The notes: generated from the letters alone by a model not told the origin. Positions 23,053-38,019 are shown, counted from the stretch's first letter. The stretch is 64,000 nucleotides of DNA from Tragulus kanchil (GCA_022376925.1 JAIOJX010000032.1:204720939-204784938), one strand, 5' to 3'. Numbers and translations are program-made.

Positions 23053-23843
23053 AAATGCTTTTATTGACAATGTCTTTGAACAATAAGCAAACAATGCTTA
23101 AATTTTTCATTCAAGTTCACTTTCCACATGTCAAAAGACCTCAAGGTAGAAAAAAATAAAATAAAAATATAAATATCTGAGAATCCATCTTAATAAATAA
23201 ATTAAAACACAATAAAACGTTTTCATGGAAAACTGTTAATGTCAGAACATTCAGACCACCTCAACAATGCATGATCAGTAACATTACAATGAACATTGAT
23301 GTTGAAGGAAAACTACAGTACATGGATATAGCTATTTATTTCTATCTACTAGAAAATAAAGTCATTATCTTTTCTTAATTTAATATTGGTCATTGCTAAT
23401 CAGAACACACTATTGCCAGGAACACAGTAGTTATTGTTAAAATCAGCTGCACTAGATACAATTTGAAAATATCCAGCACCAGGTTAATTCCAATAACGAA
23501 CCCAATAGATTAGTTAATGCTATGAGAAGACTAAAGAGAAAGAGAAAAGAGACACAGACCCAGGCCTGGCTCAACATGCTACTAACTACCAGCTCTCAGA
23601 TGTGTCACTGGGAACAATACACACTCCATGCGTTTTTGCTACATCTCCAGAAGAGGTAAGGACTTGAGTCCACACGTGGATGCTTGCAAGTCCTTGAGGC
23701 CCGCAGCCTGGTGTGTTTCACGCACAGATAAGGTCCTCCCTAGGTCTATGGGAACCCTCGAGGGAAGACGTGTTTCTCCTCTCTGTAAAGTGCCGACCCA
23801 GGCAGTGGCACGTGCATGCCCTCTGCCTCCCCTCTCTGCCTGC
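23050..23843 (-). other. FOS: FOS 3' UTR with AU-rich element
   Basis: About 0.8 kb follow the stop codon. Near 23145-23218 (21996-22070 in the other copy) the minus strand carries clustered ATTTA pentamers in a U-rich context (e.g. 'tttaatttatttattaag'). This is the classic c-fos ARE that drives fast deadenylation and mRNA decay. Its conservation fits immediate-early behaviour. Confidence 0.85.
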
Positions 23844-26290
<2,447 letters not shown>

Positions 26291-26440
26291 GATCGCAAGT
26301 AGTCAAAGCCGGGCAAGGGGCGGAGGGCGGAGGCAGGTGGGAGCTACGGGGCAGAGCTGGGTAGGTGCGCGGTCGCTGCTCGTTCGCTGCGCCGCCGCCG
26401 GCTCTGTGTCAGCTCCTTAGCTGCTCGCTGCGGATGCGGT
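26291..26440 (-). other. FOS: FOS 5' UTR
   Basis: About 150 bases, GC-rich, between the inferred start site (about 25 bases downstream of the TATA box) and the ATG. It resembles the known mammalian 5' UTR, including an 'actccaaccgcatccgcagc' start. The exact first base is inferred. Confidence 0.75.
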
Positions 26441-26465
26441 TGGAGTACTAGGCGCCGCAGCCACC

Positions 26466-26474
26466 GCTTTTATA
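26466..26474 (-). promoter_or_regulatory. FOS: FOS TATA box
   Basis: Minus-strand TATAAAAGC in the context 'catgctgttataaaagcgg'. Confidence 0.93.
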
Positions 26475-26496
26475 ACAGCATGTTATGAATGAGCGC

Positions 26497-26504
26497 AAAC
26501 GTCA
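26497..26504 (-). promoter_or_regulatory. FOS: FOS proximal CRE
   Basis: Minus-strand TGACGTTT, the same variant CRE as at -60 in human c-fos; bound by CREB/ATF1. Confidence 0.92.
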
Positions 26505-26729
26505 CAGGCGCAACCATTGTGACTCCCAAGGGGTACGCGCGGGCCTGGCTACTTCTGCTGTTTCCTGGCCGCGTCCGACGCCCTCGCAGACCCCCGTCTT
26601 CCTCCTTGTTGTGTTTCTTTATCTGGTCAGCGTGTCTCAGTCTGGGTCTTGGGGTCGCGTAAAGTCACAGAGATGAGGAATTTCAGGGATGGCTTCCCCC
26701 ACGACTGCAGTGGACGGCCGTGGAAACCT

Positions 26730-26738
26730 GCTGACGCA
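26730..26738 (-). promoter_or_regulatory. FOS: FAP-1 (AP-1-like) site
   Basis: Minus-strand TGCGTCAGC immediately downstream of the SRE, matching the known c-fos AP-1-like site, which takes part in autoregulation. Confidence 0.9.
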
Positions 26739-26743
26739 GATGT

Positions 26744-26763
26744 CCTAATATGGACATCCTGTG
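26744..26763 (-). promoter_or_regulatory. FOS: Serum response element with TCF/ETS site
   Basis: Minus-strand CCATATTAGG is a perfect CArG box for SRF. The directly upstream ACAGGATGT is the ternary complex factor (ELK1/SAP) site. Confidence 0.95.
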
Positions 26764-26779
26764 TAAAGGGGAGGGAGGG

Positions 26780-26791
26780 ATTGACGGGAAC
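26780..26791 (-). promoter_or_regulatory. FOS: SIE (STAT1/3 site)
   Basis: Minus-strand GTTCCCGTCAAT is the sis-inducible element as known from the c-fos promoter. Confidence 0.92.
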
Positions 26792-28299
26792 TGCTCGCGG
26801 GCTGCAGCCAACACCGAGGGTGCAGCGCGGGGGAAGGCGGGGGCCTCGGCCGGGGGGAGGGGAGGCGGAGAAGGCGAGCGAACATTCGCACCTGGTTCTA
26901 TGCGGGCCCTTGTTCCCGGGGTGGGGGGATGGGGTGGGGGCGCCCTTTTACCCCGCTACGGAAACCCGGGAACAGTTCTGAGATTCAGGTATAGGCGAAA
27001 CAGGTACGCAGCCCCCAAGGTTAAGCCTTGGCCGCCGAAGGAATGCGCCTCTACTCTCATTCCCCATTCTAGCCCGAATTCAGTGCAAGCTGCGGAAGCA
27101 GAGCCTCACCCCCTCGCCTCAAGCTCCCGGACTCCAGCAGTACTAGGATTGTTAACTGCGTTTGGAGGCAGAAAGTCGGGGGATCCAAAATAAGAGAATA
27201 CGATAACCTACTTTATCTACGATGCTGGGTATTTTTATTCTATATTTTTTGTTTGTTTTGTTTTTAAGGGAAAGACATTTTTTTTTTCTTGACCATATAT
27301 GAGATGTTAGTGTTACTGTCAAAGCCCCGAGAAACGAGCCAATAAACATTGTGCAGAATCTCTATGCAAGGATGTCTGAAGGATTCGTTTGGCTGGTTCT
27401 GAGCTCGGACCGGGGGCGTGGGGGTGTTAAGTGGACAAGGTCATCAATTCGGGACACCGGATGGAGTGAGTCTTGGGGCAACGCAATTCCGTGCTGGGGA
27501 GGTGGGGGTGTTTCAGTGCCCCAGGAAGTTGGTTATTGGGAGCCAGCAGCCGGTGATTTTCCAGCGAGGACTTGGATGGGGGAGGACGGGGGCGCTTGGA
27601 AGAACTGTGCCCAGCGGCGCCCAGGTCGGAATCCTCGGCGGCTGGTACCTCAGGCACCGCTCAGAGACCTGGAAAACAGCAATTTGGGGCGGAAAGGTGC
27701 TCTGGAGTGCGCTGCGCCCCCAGACACCCCCAGACTCCAACTCAGATGCAAAGGACAGCCGGGGTCACACTGCCCCGGCTCAATCCCAGCGCGCCGGCCA
27801 CCTCCGGGACGCTAAACCGCAGGTCCCAGCAGAGACACAGGTCCCTGTGTCCCTTCCCCCACTCTTCAGGCCGGGGGGTGGGGGTGGGTCCCGATAGGCG
27901 CCTGGAGAGGGGCGAGGCGGGATTAGCGCAGTGGGCGGCTCCTTCGGGACTCGCGGGGAGCTGGACCGCCGACCTGCCTCCCGCCACCGTACCCGGGAGC
28001 CAGGCGATCCTGCTATAGATAGTAACAGAAGAAGCGGCTGTTTACAGCAACACTGCGCCGCCAGGGCCGTCTCCAGGCGACGCCGCGCGGCCGGGCGCGC
28101 AGTCCGCCTGGCGAGGCCTCCCTGCCTCCTTGCTCCCCTGGGGCCTCGGCCTCCCAGGCCCGACTGCTGCCACTCCCGCCGCCTGACATCATTTGTGGGT
28201 CCGGGGGTTGAGTGCGGCTTGCGCGCGGCTGGGCGCTAACCTCCATTCTTAGAGATGCGAACCGAGTGAGAGCTGGGAAGGCAGGGAGGCGGAGATTCG

Positions 28300-28990
28300 T
28301 GGAACTGGGCCACTTACTATTTTTGCATTCCCTGTCACAAGCAGAGGTGAAAACAGAGTTTCATCACTGTGTGTCACTGGTTTATGTTGGTGGGAATTTT
28401 GGCGCTTTTTTTTTTTTTTTCTCACTTGAGAAAGGGGAGAAAAAAGAAACACAATACATAAACACAGACTTCATGGAGCTGCTCTGAATCCTAAAGCAAT
28501 TCTGCTCCATTCCATTCACCTAGTTCTATCATGTGTCAGGCTACTTCATTATCCTTGATGTTAAAAAAAAAAAAAAAAAAAGTAAGGCAAATCCATCTCT
28601 CTTATTATTAGCTTCGGGCAAAGTAGGTCAAGCTTTGAATTCCTGGATCTGGCCTCGCCTTCCGTTCATAACTGGCTCTTAGGTCACTTAAGAGAAAACC
28701 TAGAATGATTTCATTTACTTCCCCTTCAGAGTTTTGAAACAGCTCAAGCCAACACCTAAAGGATGTATCAAGATTTTATATCCAGGATTTATCTCATATT
28801 TATCCTGCCCTTGCCAATTAAAAAGGAAAAGATCTTTGTATAAGCCTGTCTCCCTCCACGTAGTTTAACTCTTTCCTTCTTGGAACCATTATGACTAGAG
28901 AGTTGGAGGCTTAATAAATCCGTCCTCTGAAAAGGACAGACCCATACATTCACTCATTCTTTCATTTATTTAACAAGGAATCTACTTATC
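28300..28990. other. Unique non-coding stretch with homopolymer runs
   Basis: T run near 28407-28421 and A run near 28563-28581. No gene or named repeat is recognised. Confidence 0.5.
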
Positions 28991-28991
28991 G

Positions 28992-29205
28992 GGGCCTCCC
29001 AAGTGGCTCAGTGGTCAAGAATCCACCTGCCGGTGCAGGAGGTGAAAGAGGCACAGATTCAATTCCTGGGTCTGGAAGATCCACTGGAGGAGGAAATGGC
29101 AACCCACTCCAGTATTCTTGCCTGGAGAATTCCATGGATAGAGCAGCCTGGCGGGTTATAGTCCATAGGGTCACAAAAAGTCAGACACAGTTGAGTGACT
29201 GAGCA
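28992..29205 (+). mobile_element. Bov-tA SINE
   Basis: Head 'ggggcctcccaagtggctca', middle 'ctccagtattcttgcctgga', end 'gtcagacacagttgagtgac'. Its 3' part recurs from 30173 by duplication 9, so the second copy has no head. Confidence 0.9.
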
Positions 29206-29387
29206 AGTATACAGTTACTTATGAGGGCTTCCTGTGGCCTGGTACTTGCTAGGGGCTGGCATTGAGTGTAATGAACACAGTGGACCTGTCCCTACTCTCA
29301 GAGAGATTCCAGCTTCATGGACCGACAAGTCATTAGGGAAATGCAGGACAGCAGTAAGTGATTTGACAGAGGTAATGTTATTTACCA

Positions 29388-29518
29388 GGGTGATTCCCTG
29401 GTGGTCCAATGGCTTAGATTCTGAGCTGCCAATGCAGCAGGCCCTGGAGCTAGATCCCACGTGCGGCAACTATGACCCAGTGCCGCCAAATAAATAAATA
29501 CAAAAAAATAAAAAAACA
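29388..29518 (+). mobile_element. Short tRNA-derived SINE
   Basis: 'tgattccctggtggtccaat' head, tRNA-like 'tggagctagatccca', then 'aaataaataaat' and an A-rich end, about 130 bases. Duplicated at 30502-30632. Confidence 0.8.
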
Positions 29519-29836
29519 AGGGTGCTGTGGAACACCCTTGAGGATTTGGGGAGAGATATCAGAAGAAATGATTGCAATACAGAGATGGGATCTGGATACA
29601 CTGTCCTCTGTGAAATACCATGGTAAAGATTGAAAGGGGCCAGAGCATTACCTAAGAAGCAAGAGCAAGTGCTCAACCCAAAGCAGTCGTATCAGATGGT
29701 ACACTCTCAAACTTCCTCTCTCGCCCCACTAATACCTGAACCGCAATCATTCTGACATACTCTCACATCTCAATCTACTCATGGGATCCGTTTCAGGACT
29801 GCCAAATCACATTTTTAAATATGAAGCTAACATGAT

Positions 29837-30063
29837 GTGAAAGTCACTCAGTCATGTCCCACAACTATAGCCCACTGACTTTGCGACCCATGGGCTATCA
29901 TCCACCAGGCTCCTCTGTCTAAGGAATTGTCCAAGCAAGAACACTGGAGTGGGGCATTCCACTGGAGTTCCATTCTCCAGGGAATCTTCCCAACGCAGGG
30001 ATCGAACTAGGGTCTCCCACACTGAGCGTAGATTCTTTACCATCTGAGCCACCAGGGAAGCCC
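29837..30063 (-). mobile_element. Bov-tA SINE, antisense
   Basis: Runs from 'gtgaaagtcactcagtcatg' on the left to 'ccaccagggaagccc' on the right, the full reversed Bov-tA. Duplicated at 30952-31178. Confidence 0.9.
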
Positions 30064-31252
30064 ATGGTGTACCCTTAACATAAAGGGAAATCGGGCCTGC
30101 TCTGTGAGTTTATTTGCCACTTGCCAAGGTCAGGGGAATTCCTGAAAGAAGGATAGGAGCGGGCCTGGCGGGTTCAATTCCTGGGTCTGGAAGATCCACT
30201 GGAGGAGGAAATGGCAACCCACTCCAGTATTCTTGCCTGGAGAATTCCATGGATAGAGCAGCCTGGCGGGTTATAGTCCATAGGGTCACAAAAGTCAGAC
30301 ACAGTTGAGTGACTGAGCAAGTATACAGTTACTTATGAGGGCTTCCTGTGGCCTGGTACTTGCTAGGGGCTGGCATTGAGTGTAATGAACACAGTGGACC
30401 TGTCCCTACTCTCAGAGAGATTCCAGCTTCATGGACCGACAAGTCATTGGGGAAATGCAGGACAGCAGTAAGTGATTTGACAGAGGTAATGTTATTTACC
30501 AGGGTGATTCCCTGGTGGTCCAATGGCTTAGATTCTGAGCTGCCAATGCAGCAGGCCCTGGAGCTAGATCCCACGTGCGGCAACTATGACCCAGTGCCGC
30601 CAAATAAATAAATACAAAAAAATAAAAAAACAAGGGTGCTGTGGAACACCCTTGAGGTTTTGGGGGAGAGATATCAGAAGAAATGATTGCAATACAGAGA
30701 TGGGATCTGGATACACTGTCCTCTGTGAAATACCATGGTAAAGATTGAAAGGGGCCAGAGCATTACCTAAGAAGCAAGAGCAAGTGCTCAACCCAAAGCA
30801 GTCGTATCAGATGGTACACTCTCAAACTTCCTCTCTCGCCCCACTAATACCTGAACCGCAATCATTCTGACATACTCTCACATCTCAATCTACTCATGGG
30901 ATCCGTTTCAGGACTGCCAAATCACATTTTTAAATATGAAGCTAACATGATGTGAAAGTCACTCAGTCATGTCCCACAACTATAGCCCACTGACTTTGCG
31001 ACCCATGGGCTATCATCCACCAGGCTCCTCTGTCTAAGGAATTGTCCAAGCAAGAACACTGGAGTGGGGCATTCCACTGGAGTTCCATTCTCCAGGGAAT
31101 CTTCCCAACGCAGGGATCGAACTAGGGTCTCCCACACTGAGCGTAGATTCTTTACCATCTGAGCCACCAGGGAAGCCCATGGTGTACCCTTAACATAAAG
31201 GGAAATCGGGCCTGCTCTGTGAGTTTATTTTTGCCACTTGCCAAGGTCAGGG

Positions 31253-33504
31253 TAACTTTGAGACAGATGTATGTGTGCCTCTGTGAGCACCGGGCTGCCT
31301 TCCGGCCGGGCAGGGCGTCCATGTTCTGGACAAGTCTGAGCATGGAGAACCAAAACTTGCATAGTTTGTGATTATCTATGCACTGAGTTCCTCCTATCTG
31401 AGGATCCAAAAGTGAACAGGAGGGTAGACTCCTGATTTTAACCCAGATTAAAAACGAATTCATTCATTCTCAGCAGTTGTTTCTTATCAGATAGAGACTT
31501 TTCCCATTTTGCACTTCTCTGGCATTTAGGAGGCCTGACCCACAGCAAGCTTTTGTTCACTCTGGAGGTCAGTGCACCTTGTTTAGCCTGCTATTATTGC
31601 AACACTAAGTAAAAGGCCACTGTCTGTGCCGCCTACGTAAATGCTGCTGCACACAACCCATCCTCAGCATGCAGAAGTAGTTATTTATTTGGGGAAGTGT
31701 GGTCTAGTGGTGAAGGGTTGTGGGCAGAGCACGGGACCAGAAGTCAGGAAGATGTGTATAGCAAACTCAACTCCTTCAGGGACTTGAGGAAGTCGCTTCT
31801 AAGACTTGTTTAGCATCTGCCTACTTTTGGCCTTTTGTCTTTTTCATATACAAATACTCACTTAGCATCTAGCCCAGTGCCGGCATATGGTAGATGTGTA
31901 ATAAAATCTACTGAACTGATGAATGGTTGAATGAATGCTCTCAACCAAGCAAGGCAACTATATATTATTGTTCTTTACAGGTACTAAGAAATCAAACAGA
32001 GAATGTTCTTTAACTCTCGGGAAAGGCTGAACAAGCTGAGTCTTTGATTCTTGGCTAAGAATAGGCAAAAACTGGGAAAGAGAAAATGACAAGATCCTTG
32101 GGCTATTTTCTGCCAGTGCAGCCTCTGCCAATAAAGAACATCCCAGTGGTTAGTGATGAAAGATGGAACTTACCCTTGTTATTGAGCCCCATGAGAGACA
32201 GCCAGTGCCCATACATAAATGCCACATTGTCTGCAATGACAATGACTGTGTGACCACCACCCTCTAATTTATTCATTCTGCATGTCTGAACCCAAGGGGA
32301 AGAAACATTTCTCTATTGCCATAGAACTTCCACACTCACGTGAGCCCAGCGAAGGGCCTTAGGGTCAATGTTACTCACCCTACAGTTCCAACAGTGAACA
32401 AAAAGTCTGTCTCTATTTTGAAACAGTGGGAGGCACAGAACTATCACCACCATCTACATGCACACACACACACACACACACACAGGCGCGCACCCGCCGC
32501 CACCACTCATTAGTACTAGGGATTTTGCCTCTTTGGGAAAAACTGTTTCCCTTCTGAACAACTCTTGGCTTTTTGACAGAAGATGATGATTCAATGGGAT
32601 CCCCGTCCTTCTGCTAATGCAAGCATTTAAACAGAGCTCTGTGTGGTCCTGGCACACACTCCATCTGGAGCTGAGGAAACTGGGCAACAGTTACGCTGCC
32701 TAAGAAGGACATGTCTCAGCTCAAGCTCACGACATCTTCTGCCACAACCAGCAGCACTGGACCCTCATTCAGTCAGTGAGGCCAAAGCTTGCTGGACAAA
32801 CAAGTGTTCCCCATCCTTGGCTAAGCAATCTTGTCCAGGCTGTCAGGTCCGCAGGTGTCCTGAGCTGACCTTATTCGGCTCTGATGGATTTAGTTGCTAG
32901 AATTCTAAAGGAAGCTCATCAACGTCACTAAACCCATAGGGCAACACCACACCCTGGACTAAGAAACCTCAACTACAGGGCTCCATCCCATGGGGAAACC
33001 TCATAATCTACAAGGGCAGGGCTGGGGATGGCTCAAATGGGTTGGTACATGACGAGCTTCAAAGTATTAAGACATCTCCAGCATTTCTTACACCACTGAA
33101 TCTACCATCTGACTCAAGAAGAATGACAAGAAAGAAAGATCTTTTAAAGAGACAGGAACAATCTTAATGCAAAAAAAAAAAAAGAAAAAAAAATCCTCTT
33201 TCCCAGACCAGGAGAGTCCTGACCAGAATGCATGAATTCAGAGTTATGCTGCCTTCTAATTAACACAGATCATAGGTTCATCCTCAGATGTGGACATTTT
33301 GTGTCTTAGTTTGGTATCTGATTTGCATTCTATGAGAAAACTTCCAGTTGCAACTCATAGCTGAGTTCTGATTTTCTCCATTGCTGTTTTACCTGGGTGT
33401 CAATAAGTTACAGATCCCTAAGGAAAATCCGAAAATTGACTCTACTGAAGAATTCTAGCTTTAGACTCTGACCCACCTGAGACTGTGTGGTAATCCATGA
33501 CGAT
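31253..33504. other. Unique non-coding stretch with MIR and CA microsatellite
   Basis: MIR-like sense sequence lies at about 31690-31930 ('gtctagtggtgaagggttg', 'ccagtgccggcatatggtag'). A CA run is at 32459-32484 and A runs near 33170-33190. Nothing coding is seen. Confidence 0.6.
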
Positions 33505-35796
33505 AAGGACAGATCATACACTAAAATTCTCTCCCACTTAGTGGGGTGTGAATTAAATCCTAACACTAAATATTAAATCTTAAATCTCTCCAAACCTGTT
33601 TAGTGGCCAATATATAGAATTGCACTTAGAAAAAAGAAAAAAAATCTATACTCCTTACAGAGGTCTACCACATCTGTGTAACCTAGCCCTGGCCTCACCC
33701 TCCCTCTTAGGCAACTTTTCCTCCTTCACGCCACACCAGTGACATCGGCGGCCTTCTTTCTGTTCCTCAAATCTGCTAAGCTGGTTCAGGAGCTGTGTCT
33801 TTGTATTTGCTGTTCCCTCTTTTCCCCCAATCTGCATAAGCTGACTTATCCTCATGATCAATATCTGCTCAGTTTTCACCTTCTCCCGGAAGCCTGTCCC
33901 CTACCCAATGCTGCGTCCCTCCTCAGTTGCCCCTCAGTCATTTTTTGTGTCATTACTTGGTTTTATTCTCTTTCAAGGACTGCTCAATAGGTTACTTTGC
34001 TTATGTATATACTTTTTCATTGTCTCTTTTCCTCTCCTAAGCCATAAACTCCACAAAAGCAGGGACCTTATCTGTCTTATTCAGTAGGTATCTATCCTCA
34101 GCGCTCTAGTTTGCTGACACTAGTAGGCACTGGATAAATGTTTGTGGAATGAATGAACATTAAAGAGAAAGCTCATCAACTATTGTTCACGTGGCTGAGA
34201 AAGCAGCATGGATTCTCATTTTGGATAAAGGGACTTAGAGGCTGACTTCCTACCAGTATCTTTCTCAGGTGAGAGAAATCAAAACCCTGATCCATACCTT
34301 CTTTATCAGGCACAATAATTTAGATGCTTATAAACCCAAGCGGTACACCAATCCTCAGAACTGTATGGATCTGTCATATCTGCTTATTAAGGATTCCTAG
34401 CCACCATTCGAGAGGGTATGGGTGCTCTAGTTTTAAGCCCACAATGATCCCACCCAGAAACGTGATTAGCACAAGAAGAAATTTCATCTGGGATGGAGTA
34501 TCCCCAATCCTTTCTTTTCCACAAACTCAGCCTAATACCACAATTAGCTTTTTAGAAAATATTTGGGAATAGAGGTAAAACCCAACCAATTTTTAGTTCA
34601 AGCGCACTGTGAATAGTCCATAAGAAAACTTTTAATTTTTATTTTACTAAAAGGACAGATCATACACTAAAATTCTCTCCCACTTAGTGGGGTGTGAATT
34701 AAATCCTAACACTAAATATTAAATCTTAAATCTCTCCAAACCTGTTTAGTGGCCAATATATAGAATTGCACTTAGAAAAAAGAAAAAAAATCTATACTCC
34801 TTACAGAGGTCTACCACATCTGTGTAACCTAGCCCTGGCCTCACCCTCCCTCTTAGGCAACTTTTCCTCCTTCACGCCACACCAGTGACATCGGCGGCCT
34901 TCTTTCTGTTCCTCAAATCTGCTAAGCTGGTTCAGGAGCTGTGTCTTTGTATTTGCTGTTCCCTCTTTTCCCCCAATCTGCATAAGCTGACTTATCCTCA
35001 TGATCAATATCTGCTCAGTTTTCACCTTCTCCCGGAAGCCTGTCCCCTACCCAATGCTGCGTCCCTCCTCAGTTGCCCCTCAGTCATTTTTTGTGTCATT
35101 ACTTGGTTTTATTCTCTTTCAAGGACTGCTCAATAGGTTACTTTGCTTATGTATATACTTTTTCATTGTCTCTTTTCCTCTCCTAAGCCATAAACTCCAC
35201 AAAAGCAGGGACCTTATCTGTCTTATTCAGTAGGTATCTATCCTCAGCGCTCTAGTTTGCTGACACTAGTAGGCACTGGATAAATGTTTGTGGAATGAAT
35301 GAACATTAAAGAGAAAGCTCATCAACTATTGTTCACGTGGCTGAGAAAGCAGCATGGATTCTCATTTTGGATAAAGGGACTTAGAGGCTGACTTCCTACC
35401 AGTATCTTTCTCAGGTGAGAGAAATCAAAACCCTGATCCATACCTTCTTTATCAGGCACAATAATTTAGATGCTTATAAACCCAAGCGGTACACCAATCC
35501 TCAGAACTGTATGGATCTGTCATATCTGCTTATTAAGGATTCCTAGCCACCATTCGAGAGGGTATGGGTGCTCTAGTTTTAAGCCCACAATGATCCCACC
35601 CAGAAACGTGATTAGCACAAGAAGAAATTTCATCTGGGATGGAGTATCCCCAATCCTTTCTTTTCCACAAACTCAGCCTAATACCACAATTAGCTTTTTA
35701 GAAACTATTTGGGAATAGAGGTAAAAACCCAACCAATTTTTTAGTTCAAGCGCACTGTGAATAGTCCATAAGAAAACTTTTAATTTTTATTTTACT
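33505..35796 (+). repeat. Direct tandem duplication 10 (33505-34650 / 34651-35796)
   Basis: Two copies of about 1.146 kb, near identical; late differences are A/C runs (gaaaat/gaaact and gtaaaaccc/gtaaaaaccc). Contents are an L2 fragment and unique DNA. Confidence 0.93.
33640..34165 (+). repeat. L2 LINE 3' end, sense
   Basis: The L2 order 'ggcctcaccctccctctta', 'tatttgctgttccctcttt', 'ccttctcccggaagcctg', 'aactccacaaaagcaggg' and 'atgtttgtggaatgaatgaa' is clear. Duplicated at about 34786-35311. Confidence 0.75.
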
Positions 35797-35913
35797 TTTT
35801 ACTTTATATAGAGTTTTGTTGTTTACAGATATGTATCATCCCAGATTAGTCATATGTATATCCCCCCCATCCCACCCCTCCAGGCCGTCGCACAGCACCC
35901 CTGCAGGATCCCC
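35778..35913 (-). mobile_element. L1 3' end fragment, antisense
   Basis: The reverse complement of the L1 end seen at 42.9-43.0 kb: 'gagttttgttgtttacagat', then 'ccccccatcccacccc' and 'cccctgcaggatcccc'. Directly followed by a Bov-tA. Confidence 0.8.
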
Positions 35914-35925
35914 CTTTCTCACATC

Positions 35926-36140
35926 ATACCAGTGGTAGAGCTAGTTGTAAAGAACCTGCCTGCCAATGCAGAAGACATAAGGGACCTGTGTTCAATCCCT
36001 GGTTCAGGAAGATCCCCTGGACGAGGGTATGGCAATCCACTCCAGTATTTTTCCCTGGATAATCCCATGGACAGAGGAGTCTGGCAGGCTATAGTTCATG
36101 AGGTCACCAAGAGTCAGACACAACTGAGTGACTAACTCAG
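35926..36140 (+). mobile_element. Bov-tA SINE
   Basis: Weak head fused to the L1 fragment, then 'gttcaatccctggttcagga', 'ctccagtatttttccctgga' and 'gagtcagacacaactgagtg'. Duplicated at about 37065-37279. Confidence 0.88.
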
Positions 36141-36519
36141 TCACTTTCAAAAACTTTCATGGCACTAATACCAAAATGACTATGATATCTGCCAAGTAAT
36201 TCAAAATAAAAACAATATCATTTTGAAAAAGAAAATTTTACATAAAAAATAACTTACAAATATGCCAAAATAATGCCAGGATATAAGTTCCATGAGGGAT
36301 GGAAAAATTGCTGATTCCCCAGTGTCTGGCACAGTGAGTGCCTGACACTCACTCAATTTATCGAGCACACACTCAGTAAACAGAATGATAGGTTCAGTTT
36401 TCCTAACTCTTCCTCAACTCTTTCTCCACCCCACCCCAGCATACGCTTCCTTGGCTTCTTAGGCAATCCAGCCGTGGTTGAGAGTGTGGCTGGGACCAGG
36501 TCCATTATCAGTCAGTATC

Positions 36520-36672
36520 AGTTCAGTTGCTCAGTCATGACCAACTCTTTGTGACCCCATGGATTGCAGCACACCAGGCTTCCCTGTCCTTCACCATCTC
36601 CCAGAGCTTGTTCAAGCTCATGTCCATTGGTTCAGTGATGCCATCCAACCATTTGGTCCTCTGTCGTCGGAG
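36520..36672 (-). mobile_element. BovB/ART2-type fragment, antisense
   Basis: 'tcagttcagttgctcagtca' through 'ccatccaaccatttggtcct'. Truncated after the 'tctgtcgtcgg' word. Duplicated at about 37659-37812. Confidence 0.85.
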
Positions 36673-38019
36673 ACCAGGTCAGTATTTGTTGATTGTTTGT
36701 ATGCACTGGACAGGACTAGAATATCACATGCCATGAGATTACCCAAGCCTGGGGTTTCAGTGATGCACCCAACAGGCTGATGGAGTATCCCCAATCCTTT
36801 CTTTTCCACAAACTCAGCCTAATACCACAATTAGCTTTTTAGAAACTATTTGGGAATAGAGGTAAAACCCAACCAATTTTTAGTTCAAGCGCACTGTGAA
36901 TAGTCCATAAGAAAACTTTTAATTTTTATTTTACTTTTTACTTTATATAGAGTTTTGTTGTTTACAGATATGTATCATCCCAGATTAGTCATATGTATAT
37001 CCCCCCCATCCCACCCCTCCAGGCCGTCGCACAGCACCCCTGCAGGATCCCCCTTTCTCACATCATACCAGTGGTAGAGCTAGTTGTAAAGAACCTGCCT
37101 GCCAATGCAGAAGACATAAGGGACCTGTGTTCAATCCCTGGTTCAGGAAGATCCCCTGGACGAGGGTATGGCAATCCACTCCAGTATTTTTCCCTGGATA
37201 ATCCCATGGACAGAGGAGTCTGGCAGGCTATAGTTCATGAGGTCACCAAGAGTCAGACACAACTGAGTGACTAACTCAGTCACTTTCAAAAACTTTCATG
37301 GCACTAATACCAAAATGACTATGATATCTGCCAAGTAATTCAAAATAAAAACAATATCATTTTGAAAAATAAAATTTTACATAAAAAATAACTTACAAAT
37401 ATGCCAAAATAATGCCAGGATATAAGTTCCATGAGGGATGGAAAAATTGCTGATTCCCCAGTGTCTGGCACAGTGAGTGCCTGACACTCACTCAATTTAT
37501 CGAGCACACACTCAGTAAACAGAATGATAGGTTCAGTTTTCCTAACTCTTCCTCAACTCTTTCTCCACCCCACCCCAGCATACGCTTCCTTGGCTTCTTA
37601 GGCAATCCAGCCGTGGTTGAGAGTGTGGCTGGGACCAGGTCCATTATCAGTCAGTATCAGTTCAGTTGCTCAGTCATGACCAACTCTTTGTGACCCCATG
37701 GATTGCAGCACACCAGGCTTCCCTGTCCTTCACCATCTCCCAGAGCTTGTTCAAGCTCATGTCCATTGGTTCAGTGATGCCATCCAACCATTTGGTCCTC
37801 TGTCGTCGGAGACCAGGTCAGTATTTGTTGATTGTTTGTATGCACTGGACAGGACTAGAATATCACATGCCATGAGATTACCCGAAGCCTGGAGGCAGCA
37901 TCTACATCAGCCCCATCTGGGTTGGAGGTGATCTCTGTGGTTATAAACAGAGCCCTACATGTTCCTGCTCCATTCAGATTGTTTTGCACAGTGGACTGGG
38001 ATCAGCCCTCAGAATTCTT

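Larger units (their letters stand above)
26441..26800 (-). promoter_or_regulatory. FOS: FOS promoter with TATA, CRE, FAP-1, SRE and SIE
   Basis: All classical c-fos control sites are present in the known order. With the start site near 26441, the distances are about -30 (TATA), -60 (CRE), -295 (FAP-1), -307 (SRE) and -344 (SIE). This is the arrangement described for human and mouse, so regulation by cAMP/Ca2+ (CREB), MAPK (ELK/SRF) and STAT signalling is expected. Confidence 0.95.
29058..31252 (+). repeat. Direct tandem duplication 9 (29058-30135 / 30173-31252)
   Basis: Two copies of about 1.08 kb separated by 37 bases (30136-30172) that match neither cleanly. Copy differences are single-base runs (e.g. 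tcacaaaaag / tcacaaaag and tttatttgcc / tttatttttgcc) and a few substitutions. Contents are a Bov-tA end, another tRNA-type SINE, unique DNA and a reversed Bov-tA. Confidence 0.92.
35638..37892 (+). repeat. Direct tandem duplication 11 (35638-36752 / 36779-37892)
   Basis: Two copies of about 1.115 kb with a 26-base filler. Its left ~160 bases overlap the end of duplication 10, so that stretch occurs three times. Contents are an L1 end, a Bov-tA, unique DNA, an L2 3' end and a BovB/ART2-type fragment. Confidence 0.92.

Noticed and set aside
27292..27301. CArG-like CCATATATGA upstream of the FOS promoter
   Set aside because: One mismatch in the GG end and an AT-rich setting; too weak without conservation data.
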